Assembly (NCBI GenBank): GCA_016286205.1
Contig: JAEESF010000003.1
Coordinates: forward strand, 1 to 64,000
Source: Colicola sp016286205
Lineage (GTDB): Bacteria > Bacteroidota > Bacteroidia > Bacteroidales > Paludibacteraceae
DNA length: 64,000 nucleotides
Reading direction: 5' to 3'
How positions within the stretch are numbered: the stretch's first letter is position 1; the number at the start of each line of letters is the position of its first letter. Shown here one piece after another: positions 50,450 to 60,237 of this stretch. The notes under the pieces are model-generated. The model was not told the origin of the DNA and searched no databases. It worked only from the letters and a program-made list of their open reading frames with translations. A program made the position numbers and the translations under genes.

Positions 50450-51933
50450 TAATGTTTCGCAATTTGTTGATTGAGTTCGGGCGATAGTTTTGCATAGTAT
50501 GCAATCCACGCTCCGCCACCAAGAAGGACAACAGAACGAGCAATACTATCGAGCCATATATTGTGGATAGGCAGATAGGTCTGCCATAGTAAATTCAACC
50601 CAAAGATAACTGCCAGCAGCAAGAGGATATAGAACCACTGACGATTGACGATGCGGAATCGGCAGCAAGGAATAATCGTCAATATAATCAGTAGAAAATA
50701 GAGACCGTAGGAAAGCAGATTGCTCACAGCGGCTCCATTCATGCCATAGAGAGGCACGAGATAATTGTTGAGGAGTATGGCGCTAACGGTCAGTATGAGC
50801 GACAAAAGCAGACTGAACGCGTAATAACGCGAATAGTTGAGAGCTATCAGGCAAATGGAGAATGTAGCCATAATCAGTTGGCTGAGGCCAAGAATGAGAA
50901 CTGCATCTTTTGCAGTGGCATAAGTGGCTCCATTAGGCATGATATGGAAGATAAGATCTATGTTCAACCAAATAGCCAGCAAGATAAACCCTCCGATGAG
51001 CAACAGATTGCGTGTGACTTGCTGAATAAGAGTGGAACATTCTTCTCCGTTTTGCTCTTTGATAGCATGAGCAAGTTGCGGGGACGCAATAGCCGTAACA
51101 GAGCGGAATGGTACGCTCACCATCACTGCCATATATGTTGCGATGGCGAAGATACCAGTGCTGTCCAATCCAATCTTTGCCGTTACGAAGAAGGAAGAGA
51201 GAACCGGAGCCAAGGTTGTTGTAACGGCTGAGACAATCAGGAACAACGAATAGGTCAGATAACGGCGTACAAGCGGAAGGTTGGCACGCAAGAACTCCCA
51301 ATCAGGACGCAAACTGATGCGCTTGAGCGAAAAGAAATAGACGAGATTGATAATGGCAGCAATGGCATAATTGACACAAAGACCTATAACCAAACCATCT
51401 AACGAAAGTACGCGGAAAGCATAGAGTAGGTAGAGAACCAATAGTCCGATACGAACAATCAATTCGCGCACTGCTCGCGGAAGGACGATGTGCATCAGTA
51501 CATTGCACGTGGTCTCGTAAATGCTCTGATAGAGCATAAAGAAAGCCAACGGCAATACAAAATAATAGTATTCGACAAAGAGTGGTGATTTGTCGCCAAA
51601 CCACGCTCCGAGTGGCACACGACACGCCCAATAGATTAGGGCGAATAGCAGGAATCCGACGAAAGGAACCACTAAGGCCCAGAAGAAGAATCCGTGGTCT
51701 TGGTCGCTATCCTTCTCGTGGAAATACGGGTAGAAGCGAATAATGCTGGCATTAGTGCCCAATTGAGCCAAGCCAACAAACAACACGGCTGCATCGATAA
51801 GCACTCGTGCTAACCCAATTTCCTCGGTGGTGAGAAAACGGGTTAACACGTAGAACGTAGTGATAATGCCTACTCCTATACCGAGGTAGGTCACTATCGT
51901 ACCACGAATAGATTGCTTAGCGATAACGCCCAT
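50449..51933 (-). CDS. Polysaccharide flippase (Wzx/PST family)
   Basis: A 494-residue membrane protein with about 14 TM helices of the MOP superfamily. The start GVIAKQSIRGTIVTYLGIGVG and LGTNASIIRFYPYFHEKD are typical for lipid-linked oligosaccharide flippases in Bacteroidales. Substrate unknown. It is followed by truA with a 1-nt stop-start overlap. A second, distantly related flippase lies at 54341. Confidence 0.85.
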   Translation of the reverse strand: MGVIAKQSIRGTIVTYLGIGVGIITTFYVLTRFLTTEEIGLARVLIDAAVLFVGLAQLGTNASIIRFYPYFHEKDSDQDHGFFFWALVVPFVGFLLFALIYWACRVPLGAWFGDKSPLFVEYYYFVLPLAFFMLYQSIYETTCNVLMHIVLPRAVRELIVRIGLLVLYLLYAFRVLSLDGLVIGLCVNYAIAAIINLVYFFSLKRISLRPDWEFLRANLPLVRRYLTYSLFLIVSAVTTTLAPVLSSFFVTAKIGLDSTGIFAIATYMAVMVSVPFRSVTAIASPQLAHAIKEQNGEECSTLIQQVTRNLLLIGGFILLAIWLNIDLIFHIMPNGATYATAKDAVLILGLSQLIMATFSICLIALNYSRYYAFSLLLSLILTVSAILLNNYLVPLYGMNGAAVSNLLSYGLYFLLIILTIIPCCRFRIVNRQWFYILLLLAVIFGLNLLWQTYLPIHNIWLDSIARSVVLLGGGAWIAYYAKLSPELNQQIAKH

Positions 51934-51952
51934 GAATAATGCTTATAATGGG

Positions 51953-53197
51953 TTACTTAATTTCCAACAACTCAACCGTGAAGATCAAAGTAGCATACGG
52001 AGGAATCTGTTGACCTGCTCCACGCTCTCCATAGCCAAGCTCGTACGGGATATAGAGTTTGTACTTAGAACCAACAGGCATGAGTTGCAGACCTTCGGTC
52101 CAACCCTTGATAACACCATTGAGTGCAAACTCGATAGGCTCGCCACGTTGATAACTGCTGTCGAAAACAGTACCATCAATGAGCGTTCCCTCGTAGTGTA
52201 CCTTAACTGTGGATTCTGCGGTCGGTTTTTTGCCTTTACCTTGTACCAGTACTTCGTACTGCAAGCCGCTTTCGGTGGTCTTTACCTCTTCACGCAGTGC
52301 GTTCTCTTGCAGGAACTTCTCGCCTTCAGCCTTAGCTGCACCATATTTCAGACGATTGATAACGCCATCTACGTACGCACCAGCTTCTTGGCGGTCGAAA
52401 TCTTCGGTATATTCACGCAAACCATTGATGAAACCTTGGCGAATCAGGTCATACTTGGTCTCCAGACCTTCGATACCCAGCAAGCCAACAGGCTCTTGCT
52501 CGCGAATAGCTTTACCGATATTCTTACCAATACCCACAATCTGCGGATTCTTGATATTGCTCTTTAGGCCCTTATTGATGTTGTCAATGAGTTCTTTCAG
52601 ATCGCTACCAGTACTGTCGTCTGCCAGCACGTATGCTTTGATTTGGCTACCGTTCAATACACCAAACGAGTAGTTGAGCGAGTCGTTGAAAGATTTGAGG
52701 GCCACTGTTTTGGCTTTCTTTGGACATTTAGCAGTAATAGCTTTGCCGCGCTCGCCTTCAGCGGGAGCCTGATAAGCAGCCATGAAGAAACTTTCGGCAA
52801 CATTGTTTGCCATAACAGTGGTATCCTCGAAGAGTGCATTAACCAAGCCCTGGAAATACAATTTTTCGTTGAGAGTCCAAGCCTTGTTCTCTGCCAGACC
52901 TTCTTTCTCAAAATGCTTTACGGAGAAACCGATTTGCTGACCTGCCTGAGCGATTTGGCTCAGTTCCTCGTCTTTGTCTTGATAAGCTTTGTCTAAGGCA
53001 TCAATAAATTCAGCAATAGCCTCGTCACTACTGTCGTTAGCAAGGTAGTACATTTTGATCTGTACACCATTGAGTACACCGATACAGTAGTTGACAGAAT
53101 CGCTCTCGTTAGCGAGTTGGACATCTTGTGCCTTGTAACTGTTGCCACACGAAATCATTGCCAATGTGGCCAAGAAAATAATACTTAATTTTTTCAT
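51953..53197 (-). CDS. FKBP-type peptidyl-prolyl isomerase lipoprotein with duplicated N domain
   Basis: A 414-residue lipoprotein (MKKLSIIFLATLAMISCGNS, Cys17). Two N-terminal domains look like tandem copies: SVNYCIGVLNGVQIKMYYLA near 34 and SLNYSFGVLNGSQIKAYVLA near 172. Each is an FKBP_N-like dimerisation domain. The C-terminal 100 residues are an FKBP catalytic domain (VKVHYEGTLIDGTVFDSSYQ, ALNGVIKGWTEGLQLM, YGERGAGQQIPPYATLIF). It probably assists folding of periplasmic or outer-membrane proteins. The duplication is unusual. Confidence 0.9.
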   Translation of the reverse strand: MKKLSIIFLATLAMISCGNSYKAQDVQLANESDSVNYCIGVLNGVQIKMYYLANDSSDEAIAEFIDALDKAYQDKDEELSQIAQAGQQIGFSVKHFEKEGLAENKAWTLNEKLYFQGLVNALFEDTTVMANNVAESFFMAAYQAPAEGERGKAITAKCPKKAKTVALKSFNDSLNYSFGVLNGSQIKAYVLADDSTGSDLKELIDNINKGLKSNIKNPQIVGIGKNIGKAIREQEPVGLLGIEGLETKYDLIRQGFINGLREYTEDFDRQEAGAYVDGVINRLKYGAAKAEGEKFLQENALREEVKTTESGLQYEVLVQGKGKKPTAESTVKVHYEGTLIDGTVFDSSYQRGEPIEFALNGVIKGWTEGLQLMPVGSKYKLYIPYELGYGERGAGQQIPPYATLIFTVELLEIK

Positions 53198-53235
53198 TTT
53201 TTTTGTTTTGATTAGTTAGATATTTGAATGAATGA

Positions 53236-53751
53236 TTATTCAATGCCTAGCAGCTCTACGGTAAAGATGAGTGCTGCGTATGGAGGGATAGAACCTCCTG
53301 CACCACGTTCGCCGTATGCTAATTGGTATGGGATGAAGAATTTGAATTTAGATCCGACAGACATAAGTTGCAGACCTTCGGTCCAACCCTTGATAACGCC
53401 ACTCAGCGGGAACGAAATAGGTTCGCCACGCTTGTAACTGCTATCGAAAACGGTGCCATCGATCAGTGTGCCTTCGTAATGTACTTTGACACTATCGGTA
53501 GCCTTTGGCTTCTGGCCAAGCGTTGCTTCCAATACTTCATATTGCAAGCCGCTAACGGTCGTTTTAACGCCTTCGCGTTTAACATTCTCTGCGAGGAATT
53601 TTTCGCCTTCTTCTTTCGCTTTAGTCGACATGTTCATCACAAAGTCGATGCCCGCTTTGAACTCTTCGTAATTGAGTTCTTTTTCTCCGTATTGCATTAG
53701 ATATTGAGCAACGGAGGTGCCTAATTGAAAAGATAAACTGTTAGTATTCAT
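53236..53751 (-). CDS. FKBP-type peptidyl-prolyl isomerase
   Basis: A 171-residue FKBP with a short helical N-terminal segment (KEEGEKFLAENVKREGVKTT) and a C-terminal isomerase domain nearly the same as that of the downstream lipoprotein (VKVHYEGTLIDGTVFDSSYK). No signal peptide is evident, so it may be the cytoplasmic counterpart. It starts 12 nt after ribE and precedes its paralogue by 38 nt; a tandem duplication with loss of the first domain is likely. Confidence 0.9.
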   Translation of the reverse strand: MNTNSLSFQLGTSVAQYLMQYGEKELNYEEFKAGIDFVMNMSTKAKEEGEKFLAENVKREGVKTTVSGLQYEVLEATLGQKPKATDSVKVHYEGTLIDGTVFDSSYKRGEPISFPLSGVIKGWTEGLQLMSVGSKFKFFIPYQLAYGERGAGGSIPPYAALIFTVELLGIE

Positions 53752-53763
53752 AAAAACTTTATA

Positions 53764-54387
53764 TTAGTTTTGATGTATAATTGCTGCATAGCGTGAGAGG
53801 TATTTGCCCAAGATGTCAAATTCGAGATTGACAACAGTGCCCTCTTGGATATATTTGAAGTTGGTATTCTCATGTGTGTATGGAATGATGCAAACAGAGA
53901 CATAACCTTTTTGCCCCTGAATCTCAGGTTCGCATACTGTGAGACTGACGCCATTAATGCATACAGAACCCTTGTCGACACAGAAATAGCCTCGCTCAAT
54001 CATGGAACGGTCGGAAGTATATTCAAACCGATAGTACCAACTACCTTCTGTTTCACGCACCTCGATACAACGCGCTGTTTGATCGACATGGCCTTGCACA
54101 ATATGTCCGTCCAACCGATCGCCCATCTGCATAGAACGTTCCACATTGACCCAATCGCCTTCGCGGAGTAAATCCAGATTGGTAAGACGCAGCGTCTCTT
54201 GCATAGCGGTAACAGTATAGAGATCGCCCTCAATCTTTACCACGGTGAGACACACGCCATTATGAGCAATCGATTGATCGATGCTTAACGGCTCGCCGAA
54301 CGGATTGCGGAGCGTGAAATGTTTGTTGGTTTGCTCGGTCTCAATCTTGACTACTTGAGCTATTTTTTCTACGATTCCTGAGAACAT
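53764..54387 (-). CDS. ribE: Riboflavin synthase alpha chain
   Basis: A 207-residue enzyme that dismutates two 6,7-dimethyl-8-ribityllumazines into riboflavin. Two homologous lumazine-binding halves are visible: MFSGIVEKIAQVVKIE with SIAHNGVCLTV and GDRLDGHIVQGHVDQTA, then KGSVCINGVSLTVCEP. Its start lies 47 nt inside the flippase gene. Other rib genes and an FMN riboswitch are not in the window. Confidence 0.95.
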   Translation of the reverse strand: MFSGIVEKIAQVVKIETEQTNKHFTLRNPFGEPLSIDQSIAHNGVCLTVVKIEGDLYTVTAMQETLRLTNLDLLREGDWVNVERSMQMGDRLDGHIVQGHVDQTARCIEVRETEGSWYYRFEYTSDRSMIERGYFCVDKGSVCINGVSLTVCEPEIQGQKGYVSVCIIPYTHENTNFKYIQEGTVVNLEFDILGKYLSRYAAIIHQN

Positions 54388-55801
54388 CTGTTATAGGAAA
54401 ATCTTTACGAGTTAATACAAATAGATAAATCAATAGTAGCACAGTTCCGATAGCCATCAGCAGCCACATGTTGAGCGAGGTGTTCAACCGGATGGCATAA
54501 TAGGCTCCGAGCAATGCTAACGTTAATAGGGTATATTGACCAATATGCTTGAGGTCGTAAGGAATCGGTGCTTTCTTTTGCCCGATAAAATACGACAACA
54601 ACATGATACAGAAATAACAAACCAGACTACTGCCGCAACTAGCCCAATAACCAATTCGTGGCACTCCTACGATCTGCAGAACAAAGGTAATCACCAGGCC
54701 TATAATGGAGAAATATGCTCCCCACTTGGTTTCGTCCGTCAGTTTGTACCAGAAACTGAGGTTAAAATAGATGCCCTGGAAAATATAGGTCCACAAGACG
54801 ATTGGCACAATCTTCAGTCCCTCCCAATAAGTGCTAGCCACAATATATCGGAAGATATCCAGATAGAATATCACACCGAGCATAATTAGATAGGAGAAGA
54901 TGATATAATACTTCATCGCATCAGCATATGCTTCGACCGATTGGCGGTCTTTGTGTTTAGCAAATACAAACGGCTCGTAAGCGTAACGGAAAGCCTGGGT
55001 GAACATCATCATGACCATTGCCACCTTGAAGCATGCTCCATAAATACCTAACTGGGCTTGCGCATCCTCGTAAGGATAGAGATAGGGGAAGAGAATTCGG
55101 TCTAATGTCTGATTCATGATTCCTGCCACTCCCAAAATCAGTAAAGGTAAGGAGTAGCGCAACATCTGCTTGAGAACCAGTCCATCGAATTTGCCACCTT
55201 TAGGCATTGTGAACGGTAGCAAGCATGCCGTTTGGATGGTCGTAGCCAGGATATTACTGAGGAAGACGTAGAATACGTCATTGCGCTTCAGAACAACAAG
55301 GAACAACAGGTTAAAACCGATGTTCAGTAGTACGAAGAGTAGTTTGAGTACTGCAAATCGTATCGGGCGTTTCTGGTAACGCAAGTATGCAAACGGAATA
55401 CACGCAAAAGCATCGATGGCCACCGTAGCAAACATCATAGCAATGAATTCCGAATGATCGGCATAGCCAAGAATGTTTGCAATCGGATGTTGGAAAATGA
55501 TAACAAGGATGGCGAAGAATGCACTAGAGGCTAGTAGTGTTATGAAAGCCGTCTTGTACACACTCTTAGCATCATAATCATCGCGATTGACAAAACGGAA
55601 GAAACCGGTTTCCATACCATAGGTGAGGATGACCAGTAACAACGCAGTCCATGCGTAGATATTTGTCACAATCCCATAGTCGGAGGTCCGCGCTAATGCA
55701 TACGTGTACAACGGAACCAACAGGTAGTTTAGGAACTTACCTATTATGCTACTCAATCCATAGATGGCGGTGTCCTTCGCCAAGGATTTCATTTCACTCA
55801 T
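54341..55801 (-). CDS. Polysaccharide biosynthesis flippase (Wzx-like)
   Basis: A 486-residue MOP-superfamily membrane protein with about 14 TM helices (LAKDTAIYGLSSIIGKFLNYL at the start, IYAWTALLLVILTYGMETGFFRF). It likely flips lipid-linked glycans or teichuronic-type intermediates. It overlaps rsmI by 8 nt and ribE by 47 nt. An alternative ATG at 55792 would avoid the first overlap. Confidence 0.85.
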   Translation of the reverse strand: MSEMKSLAKDTAIYGLSSIIGKFLNYLLVPLYTYALARTSDYGIVTNIYAWTALLLVILTYGMETGFFRFVNRDDYDAKSVYKTAFITLLASSAFFAILVIIFQHPIANILGYADHSEFIAMMFATVAIDAFACIPFAYLRYQKRPIRFAVLKLLFVLLNIGFNLLFLVVLKRNDVFYVFLSNILATTIQTACLLPFTMPKGGKFDGLVLKQMLRYSLPLLILGVAGIMNQTLDRILFPYLYPYEDAQAQLGIYGACFKVAMVMMMFTQAFRYAYEPFVFAKHKDRQSVEAYADAMKYYIIFSYLIMLGVIFYLDIFRYIVASTYWEGLKIVPIVLWTYIFQGIYFNLSFWYKLTDETKWGAYFSIIGLVITFVLQIVGVPRIGYWASCGSSLVCYFCIMLLSYFIGQKKAPIPYDLKHIGQYTLLTLALLGAYYAIRLNTSLNMWLLMAIGTVLLLIYLFVLTRKDFPITDVLRNRRKNSSSSQD

Positions 55802-56459
55802 TGCCTGCTACACAAATTACTATCTCGCCTTTCGGCGCAGTTTGTTTGAAATGATTGATTAGTTCTGCTAATGTGCCGCGAACGGTTTCTTCGTGCACTT
55901 TGCTGATTTCACGCGTGACACTAGCTTTTCGCTCTTCGCTACAAACGGATATTAACTGTTCCAAGGTCTTCACTAGCCGGAAAGGCGACTCATAGATGAT
56001 GAATGTCTCATCCAGTTGTGCCAGATATTGCAATCGCGTCTGACGTCCTTTTTTCTGCGGAAGGAATCCTTCGAAATAGAAATGATTGTTTGGTAATCCG
56101 CTATCCACCAGTGCGGGAACAAAAGCCGTGGCACCCGGTAGACATTGTATTTCTATTTCTGCTTCGGCTGCGGCTCTCACCAGGAAAAATCCAGGGTCGC
56201 TTATGCCCGGTGTTCCTGCATCAGAGATCAGCGCGATGTTCATGCCCGCTTTGAGTCGCTCAACGATATCGGATGTTGTCTCGTGCTCGTTGAACTTATG
56301 ATGACTCTTGAGCGGCGTATGAATATCGTAATGTTGGAGCAACACGCCACTGGTGCGTGTGTCTTCCGCCAAAATCAAATCTACAGACTTCAGCACCTCA
56401 ATAGCGCGGAAGGTCATATCTTGCAGATTGCCGACCGGTGTAGGAACAATATACAGCAT
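55794..56459 (-). CDS. rsmI: 16S rRNA (cytidine-1402-2'-O)-methyltransferase RsmI
   Basis: A 221-residue SAM-dependent tetrapyrrole-methylase-fold enzyme. Motifs: MLYIVPTPVGNLQDMTFRA, LAEDTRTSGVLL, LISDAGTPGISDPG and LPGATAFVPALVDSGLP. It lacks the C-terminal HTH-like extension of longer homologues, as is common in this phylum. Its ATG directly abuts the stop codon of the upstream gene. Confidence 0.95.
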   Translation of the reverse strand: MLYIVPTPVGNLQDMTFRAIEVLKSVDLILAEDTRTSGVLLQHYDIHTPLKSHHKFNEHETTSDIVERLKAGMNIALISDAGTPGISDPGFFLVRAAAEAEIEIQCLPGATAFVPALVDSGLPNNHFYFEGFLPQKKGRQTRLQYLAQLDETFIIYESPFRLVKTLEQLISVCSEERKASVTREISKVHEETVRGTLAELINHFKQTAPKGEIVICVAGNE

Positions 56460-57047
56460 TTATCCGAAACGACGATGAAGGGTAATCAGGAACTGTTGGT
56501 AAGTGCTACTCTCTGTGTCCCAACCAAATTGGCCGATGTATGCTTCCGCTTCGTCAAAGGAGTTGAGCGCATCCAATTCTGTCAAAGTGCGTTGCATGAG
56601 TTCTGCATTCTGACCGAACAGCTCACGTTGATAGAGGAAACGGTCGCCCAAAGAAATAGCTTGACGGATGTCTGTCACGGCTTTGCCATAAAGCGTTGCA
56701 TTTGGCGAGGCTACTTCTTGCTTGGGCGCTTCTACCACCGGTTCTGCTTTTGGCTCTTCTTTGATTTCCGGAATCTCCGGTTCAGACTCGATTTCTGGCT
56801 CGGGTTCCGATTCTACGATTGGTTCAGGCTCTGCCGCCGGTTCCGGGATTTGCGGTTCCTCCACAACGACAGGCTGAGGCTTGCTCTGTGCTTCTTTGAG
56901 AATTTCCATCATAGCCGTGATGCGCTCACCGATGGCAAGTAATTTCTCTTCGTTGGCTTGGAGTTTGTCCGCGTTAGCCTGTTGTGCCTCTTCCAAAGCA
57001 CTCAATCGTGCCTCGAGGCTCTCAAAATATTTAATTAGTTCTTGCAT
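56460..57047 (-). CDS. Coiled-coil protein with Pro/Glu-rich linker, unknown function
   Basis: A 195-residue protein. Residues 1-60 form a coiled coil (KYFESLEARLSALEEAQQANA), 65-125 an acidic Pro-Glu-Val repeat linker (EPQIPEPAAEPEPIVESEPEP) and 130-195 a compact helical domain (DIRQAISLGDRFLYQRELFG). No signal peptide. The same C-terminal pattern is seen in hypothetical proteins of Bacteroidales; no function is assigned. It lies between the POT transporter and rsmI with 10-nt and 0-nt gaps. Confidence 0.75.
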   Translation of the reverse strand: MQELIKYFESLEARLSALEEAQQANADKLQANEEKLLAIGERITAMMEILKEAQSKPQPVVVEEPQIPEPAAEPEPIVESEPEPEIESEPEIPEIKEEPKAEPVVEAPKQEVASPNATLYGKAVTDIRQAISLGDRFLYQRELFGQNAELMQRTLTELDALNSFDEAEAYIGQFGWDTESSTYQQFLITLHRRFG

Positions 57048-57057
57048 AAAGTCTCAA

Positions 57058-58596
57058 TTATTTGGTTGCATCTTCCAGTTTGTTCATGATGGAGAACATG
57101 AATATAGCAGCAATGAGGCAAACTCCTACGAATACGCCCCAAACAAGCCACAATGGCAAGTTACCCCACAAGAATCCACCAACAGAAACTAGCATATTGC
57201 CTAATGCGGTAGCTACAAACCAGAGTCCCATCATAGCACCTTTGTACTGTGGTGGAGCTACTTTGCTGACAAACGAGATACCCATCGGGCTGAGCAGCAA
57301 CTCTCCGAAAGTAAGAATCAGATAAGTGACGATGAGCACGTTGGCATTGACGAATGTGGCATCTCCACTAACGCGAGCCAATTCTTGTGCGCTAGGAGTA
57401 AGTAGTCCTACGGAACAAAGTGCCATGAAGACATATGCGATGCCCGCAACGACCATACCATAAGCAATCTTGCGCGGTGCAGACGGCTCTTTTTTGCGTT
57501 TAGCCAATGCGCCAAAGATAGCCAAGCTAACAGGAGTCAACGCTACTACGTAGAATGGGTTGAACTGCTGGAAAATAGGTGCTGCGATATCCAAACTAGC
57601 AGGATGGTTGAGATATTTGTAGGCCAGGAAAGCGATAGCCGCAATACCTACGCAACTCCAAATAGTTTTGGCTTTGCGGCTTCCTTCTCCGAAAATGCCG
57701 AACAAGGCATAAACCAGAATAGCCACCATCACCAGATTGATGATATCGAATGCCATCGTTTGAACTCCGCTGACAACAGGTGTAACGAATTCGTTCGCAA
57801 AATAGGTGAGCGTCAGTCCATTTTGGTGGAAAGCCATCCAGAAGAACAATACCACAGTGAAAACGAGACAAAGAGCCACGATACGTTTCTTGGTTTGCTC
57901 CGGAGTTAGTTGCTCAACTTGTTGTCCTGCCTCTGCGGCCTGTTTAGCAGTGTGCTCTACATGTTTGAACCAAGGACGGCAGGCATAGTAGATGGCGATG
58001 GAGAATACAAGCGATGCGCAAGCAACCATAAAGGCAAAGTGATAACTGTCGTTCACACTATAGCCGAGTGCCTCTTGTGCCCAAGCCATGATCTTAACGG
58101 CTGCAGTTGGAGCGAACATGGCACCGATATTGATAGCCATATAGAACAGAGAGAACGCTGCATCGCGACGATCAGCATACTTAGGGTCATCGTACAGATT
58201 ACCCACCATAACTTGCAAGTTGCCTTTGAAAAGACCCGTACCAAAACTGATGAGCAACAATGCTGCGAACATGGCGGTCATAGGCAATGCGATAGCTCCA
58301 TTGTCGATGCCGCCCATCGGTATCGCCAACAAGAGATAACCGAGGAACATGACGATGATACCAATCGTAACACACTTGCCATAACCGATTTTGTCGGCCA
58401 GAATACCACCTACCAACGGCAGGAAATAAACCAAACCGAGGAAGGAGGAATAGATAAGTCCGGCAGCACCCGGATCCAATCCAAAATTAGCGCGCAAGAA
58501 GAGCGCAAAGACGGCTAGCATCGTATAGTAGCCGAAACGTTCGCCTGTGTTGGCTAGAGCCAATGCGAATAAACCTTTAGGTTGATTAGAAAACAT
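57058..58596 (-). CDS. POT family proton-dependent oligopeptide transporter
   Basis: A 512-residue MFS transporter with about 14 TM helices. POT motifs: ERFGYYTMLAVFALFL near 19 (E-x-x-E-R-like region), GLVYFLPLVGGILADKIGYGKC near 54 and FKGNLQVMVGNLYDD near 125. It imports di- and tripeptides with protons, which fits the two secreted M6 proteases in the window. It begins a long minus-strand gene run. Confidence 0.92.
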   Translation of the reverse strand: MFSNQPKGLFALALANTGERFGYYTMLAVFALFLRANFGLDPGAAGLIYSSFLGLVYFLPLVGGILADKIGYGKCVTIGIIVMFLGYLLLAIPMGGIDNGAIALPMTAMFAALLLISFGTGLFKGNLQVMVGNLYDDPKYADRRDAAFSLFYMAINIGAMFAPTAAVKIMAWAQEALGYSVNDSYHFAFMVACASLVFSIAIYYACRPWFKHVEHTAKQAAEAGQQVEQLTPEQTKKRIVALCLVFTVVLFFWMAFHQNGLTLTYFANEFVTPVVSGVQTMAFDIINLVMVAILVYALFGIFGEGSRKAKTIWSCVGIAAIAFLAYKYLNHPASLDIAAPIFQQFNPFYVVALTPVSLAIFGALAKRKKEPSAPRKIAYGMVVAGIAYVFMALCSVGLLTPSAQELARVSGDATFVNANVLIVTYLILTFGELLLSPMGISFVSKVAPPQYKGAMMGLWFVATALGNMLVSVGGFLWGNLPLWLVWGVFVGVCLIAAIFMFSIMNKLEDATK

Positions 58597-58638
58597 ACTT
58601 TTTTATTTTGATTTAACAATTATTTTCAAAATCACGGG

Positions 58639-58715
58639 ATAATATACATAGTATATTATAGGGTTGGGTAGGATACGTGATTGTCTCGTGTTTGTCTCGA
58701 TAAAGTCTCGTGTAC
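58639..58715. repeat. AT palindrome and GTCTCG repeats
   Basis: ATAATATAC and GTATATTAT around ATA at 58639-58659, then three GTCTCG copies (TTGTCTCGTG, TTGTCTCGAT, AAGTCTCGTG) at 58681-58715. Similar GTCTCG clusters occur at 44320 and 63179. They lie between ilvE and the POT gene. Confidence 0.6.
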
Positions 58716-58718
58716 AAT

Positions 58719-59732
58719 CTATGACACAATCTCGCACCAACCATGTTTGTCCTCTGCTCGGCCGAACTGTATGTCACGCAACGCGTGGTACAACTCTGTG
58801 AGTATTGGACCGGGTTCTTTGCCGAACGAGTAGGTTTTGTCATGTTCCGGGTCAATCACTTTGTCTATCGGAGAAATGACGCAAGCTGTGCCGCATGCTG
58901 CACATTCGCTCATTTCAGCTAGTTCTTCCAGGCGGATGTGGCGTCGCGTGACTTTCATTCCTCGTTCGCGTGCCAGAGTCATCAGACTGTTGTTGGTAAT
59001 ACTCGGCAGGATGGCTGTTGAACGCGGCGTGAGATATTCGTTGCCCTTAATGCCAATGAAATTGGCGGCGGAGCACTCGTCAATATAGCGATGATATTTC
59101 GCATCGAGGAAGATGCAGTCCATGCCCTGCGCGTGTGCCGGTTCGGTAGCGCGGAACGAAGATGCGTAGTTGCCTCCGACCTTGAATTGGCCCGTTCCCA
59201 GTGGTGCAGCTCTGTCGACATGACGATTGACGATGAACGTCGTGCAATGGAACTTGCCCGGATAGTACGGTCCGATAGGCGACGGAATAACCACGAACTC
59301 AAAATCACGGCCAGGTCCGACTCCCAAACGCGGCGTAGTACCGATGAGCAGCGGACGAAAATAGAGCGTGGCGCCCGTTCCATAAGGTGGCACGAAATCC
59401 ATATTCTTTTCCAACGCCAAACGAATAGCTCGTCCGAACAATTCTTCGGGGACAGGCGTCATGTAGAGTCCTTCGGCCGACCGCGCCATGCGCCGTGCAT
59501 TCTCTCTCCAACGGAAGATACGTATCTTGCCATCCACGCCGCGGAATGCTTTCAGTCCCTCGAAAGCCTCCTGGCCATATTGCAACGATGTAGCGGAAAC
59601 ATGTAAGTGCAGGTACTTGTCAGTCGTGGCGTACGGTTCCTCCCACACGCCATTGTGACACGCCGCACGGACAATATATTCCGTCTCGGTGTAATGAAAT
59701 CCCAGTTTACTCCAGTCTATATCTTGCTTCAT
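58719..59732 (-). CDS. ilvE: Branched-chain amino acid aminotransferase
   Basis: A 337-residue class IV PLP aminotransferase interconverting Leu, Ile and Val with their keto acids. Signatures: GQEAFEGLKAFRGVDGKIRIF near 60 and GTGQFKVGGNYASS near 182, holding the Schiff-base Lys, with YIDECSAANFIGI and the C-terminal EMSECAACGTACVISPI. ATG 59732 is chosen over an upstream TTG. It overlaps wbqC by 26 nt. Confidence 0.95.
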   Translation of the reverse strand: MKQDIDWSKLGFHYTETEYIVRAACHNGVWEEPYATTDKYLHLHVSATSLQYGQEAFEGLKAFRGVDGKIRIFRWRENARRMARSAEGLYMTPVPEELFGRAIRLALEKNMDFVPPYGTGATLYFRPLLIGTTPRLGVGPGRDFEFVVIPSPIGPYYPGKFHCTTFIVNRHVDRAAPLGTGQFKVGGNYASSFRATEPAHAQGMDCIFLDAKYHRYIDECSAANFIGIKGNEYLTPRSTAILPSITNNSLMTLARERGMKVTRRHIRLEELAEMSECAACGTACVISPIDKVIDPEHDKTYSFGKEPGPILTELYHALRDIQFGRAEDKHGWCEIVS

Positions 59733-60237
59733 TTCCAAATTCAAACAAATCGTCTAATATGCTTTGTCCGTTTCCAAAATAATGATTTAGTTCTTCTCCG
59801 CTCCAATCGGCCGTGGGCCTATAAGCAAATCCTTCTACGCGCTTCGGGCTATTGAGCAGAAGTTGCATAATGGTTTCGTGGATTTGACTATTGAAATCCC
59901 ACAACCATTTGGTTTCTCGCTCAAAGAACGGCCGAAAAAAATCGGCATAGTAATCAAAGAACGGCGTATGGCGATAGGCCGATACCAACGAAATCCAGTG
60001 TTGGTGCTGCCAGTGGCTTTGATAACTGATTTCAATGTCTCGCGTCAATTGCTTATGTTCCACTTTCTTGACCGGCACACTCAATGTCAGCGGTCCATCC
60101 GGTGTGGAGATAAGGCATCGATTGCGAAAAGTCTGCTTCTCGAACGATTCCAGTCCTTCTATTTCAATTGCCTGTGGGTTGGCCAAATAAGTTTTGTACC
60201 AATCCTTAGGCGCCATATATGCGATAGGCAATGTCAT
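59707..60237 (-). CDS. WbqC family protein
   Basis: A 176-residue protein of the WbqC family, linked to O-antigen or other glycan biosynthesis but of unproven activity. Typical segments are LPIAYMAPKDWYKTYL, RNRCLISTPDGPLTLSVPV and YRHTPFFDYYADFFRPFF. ATG 60237 overlaps the lepB stop (ATGA). A WbqC gene behind signal peptidase genes is a conserved Bacteroidales arrangement. Confidence 0.85.
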   Translation of the reverse strand: MTLPIAYMAPKDWYKTYLANPQAIEIEGLESFEKQTFRNRCLISTPDGPLTLSVPVKKVEHKQLTRDIEISYQSHWQHQHWISLVSAYRHTPFFDYYADFFRPFFERETKWLWDFNSQIHETIMQLLLNSPKRVEGFAYRPTADWSGEELNHYFGNGQSILDDLFEFGNEARYRLE

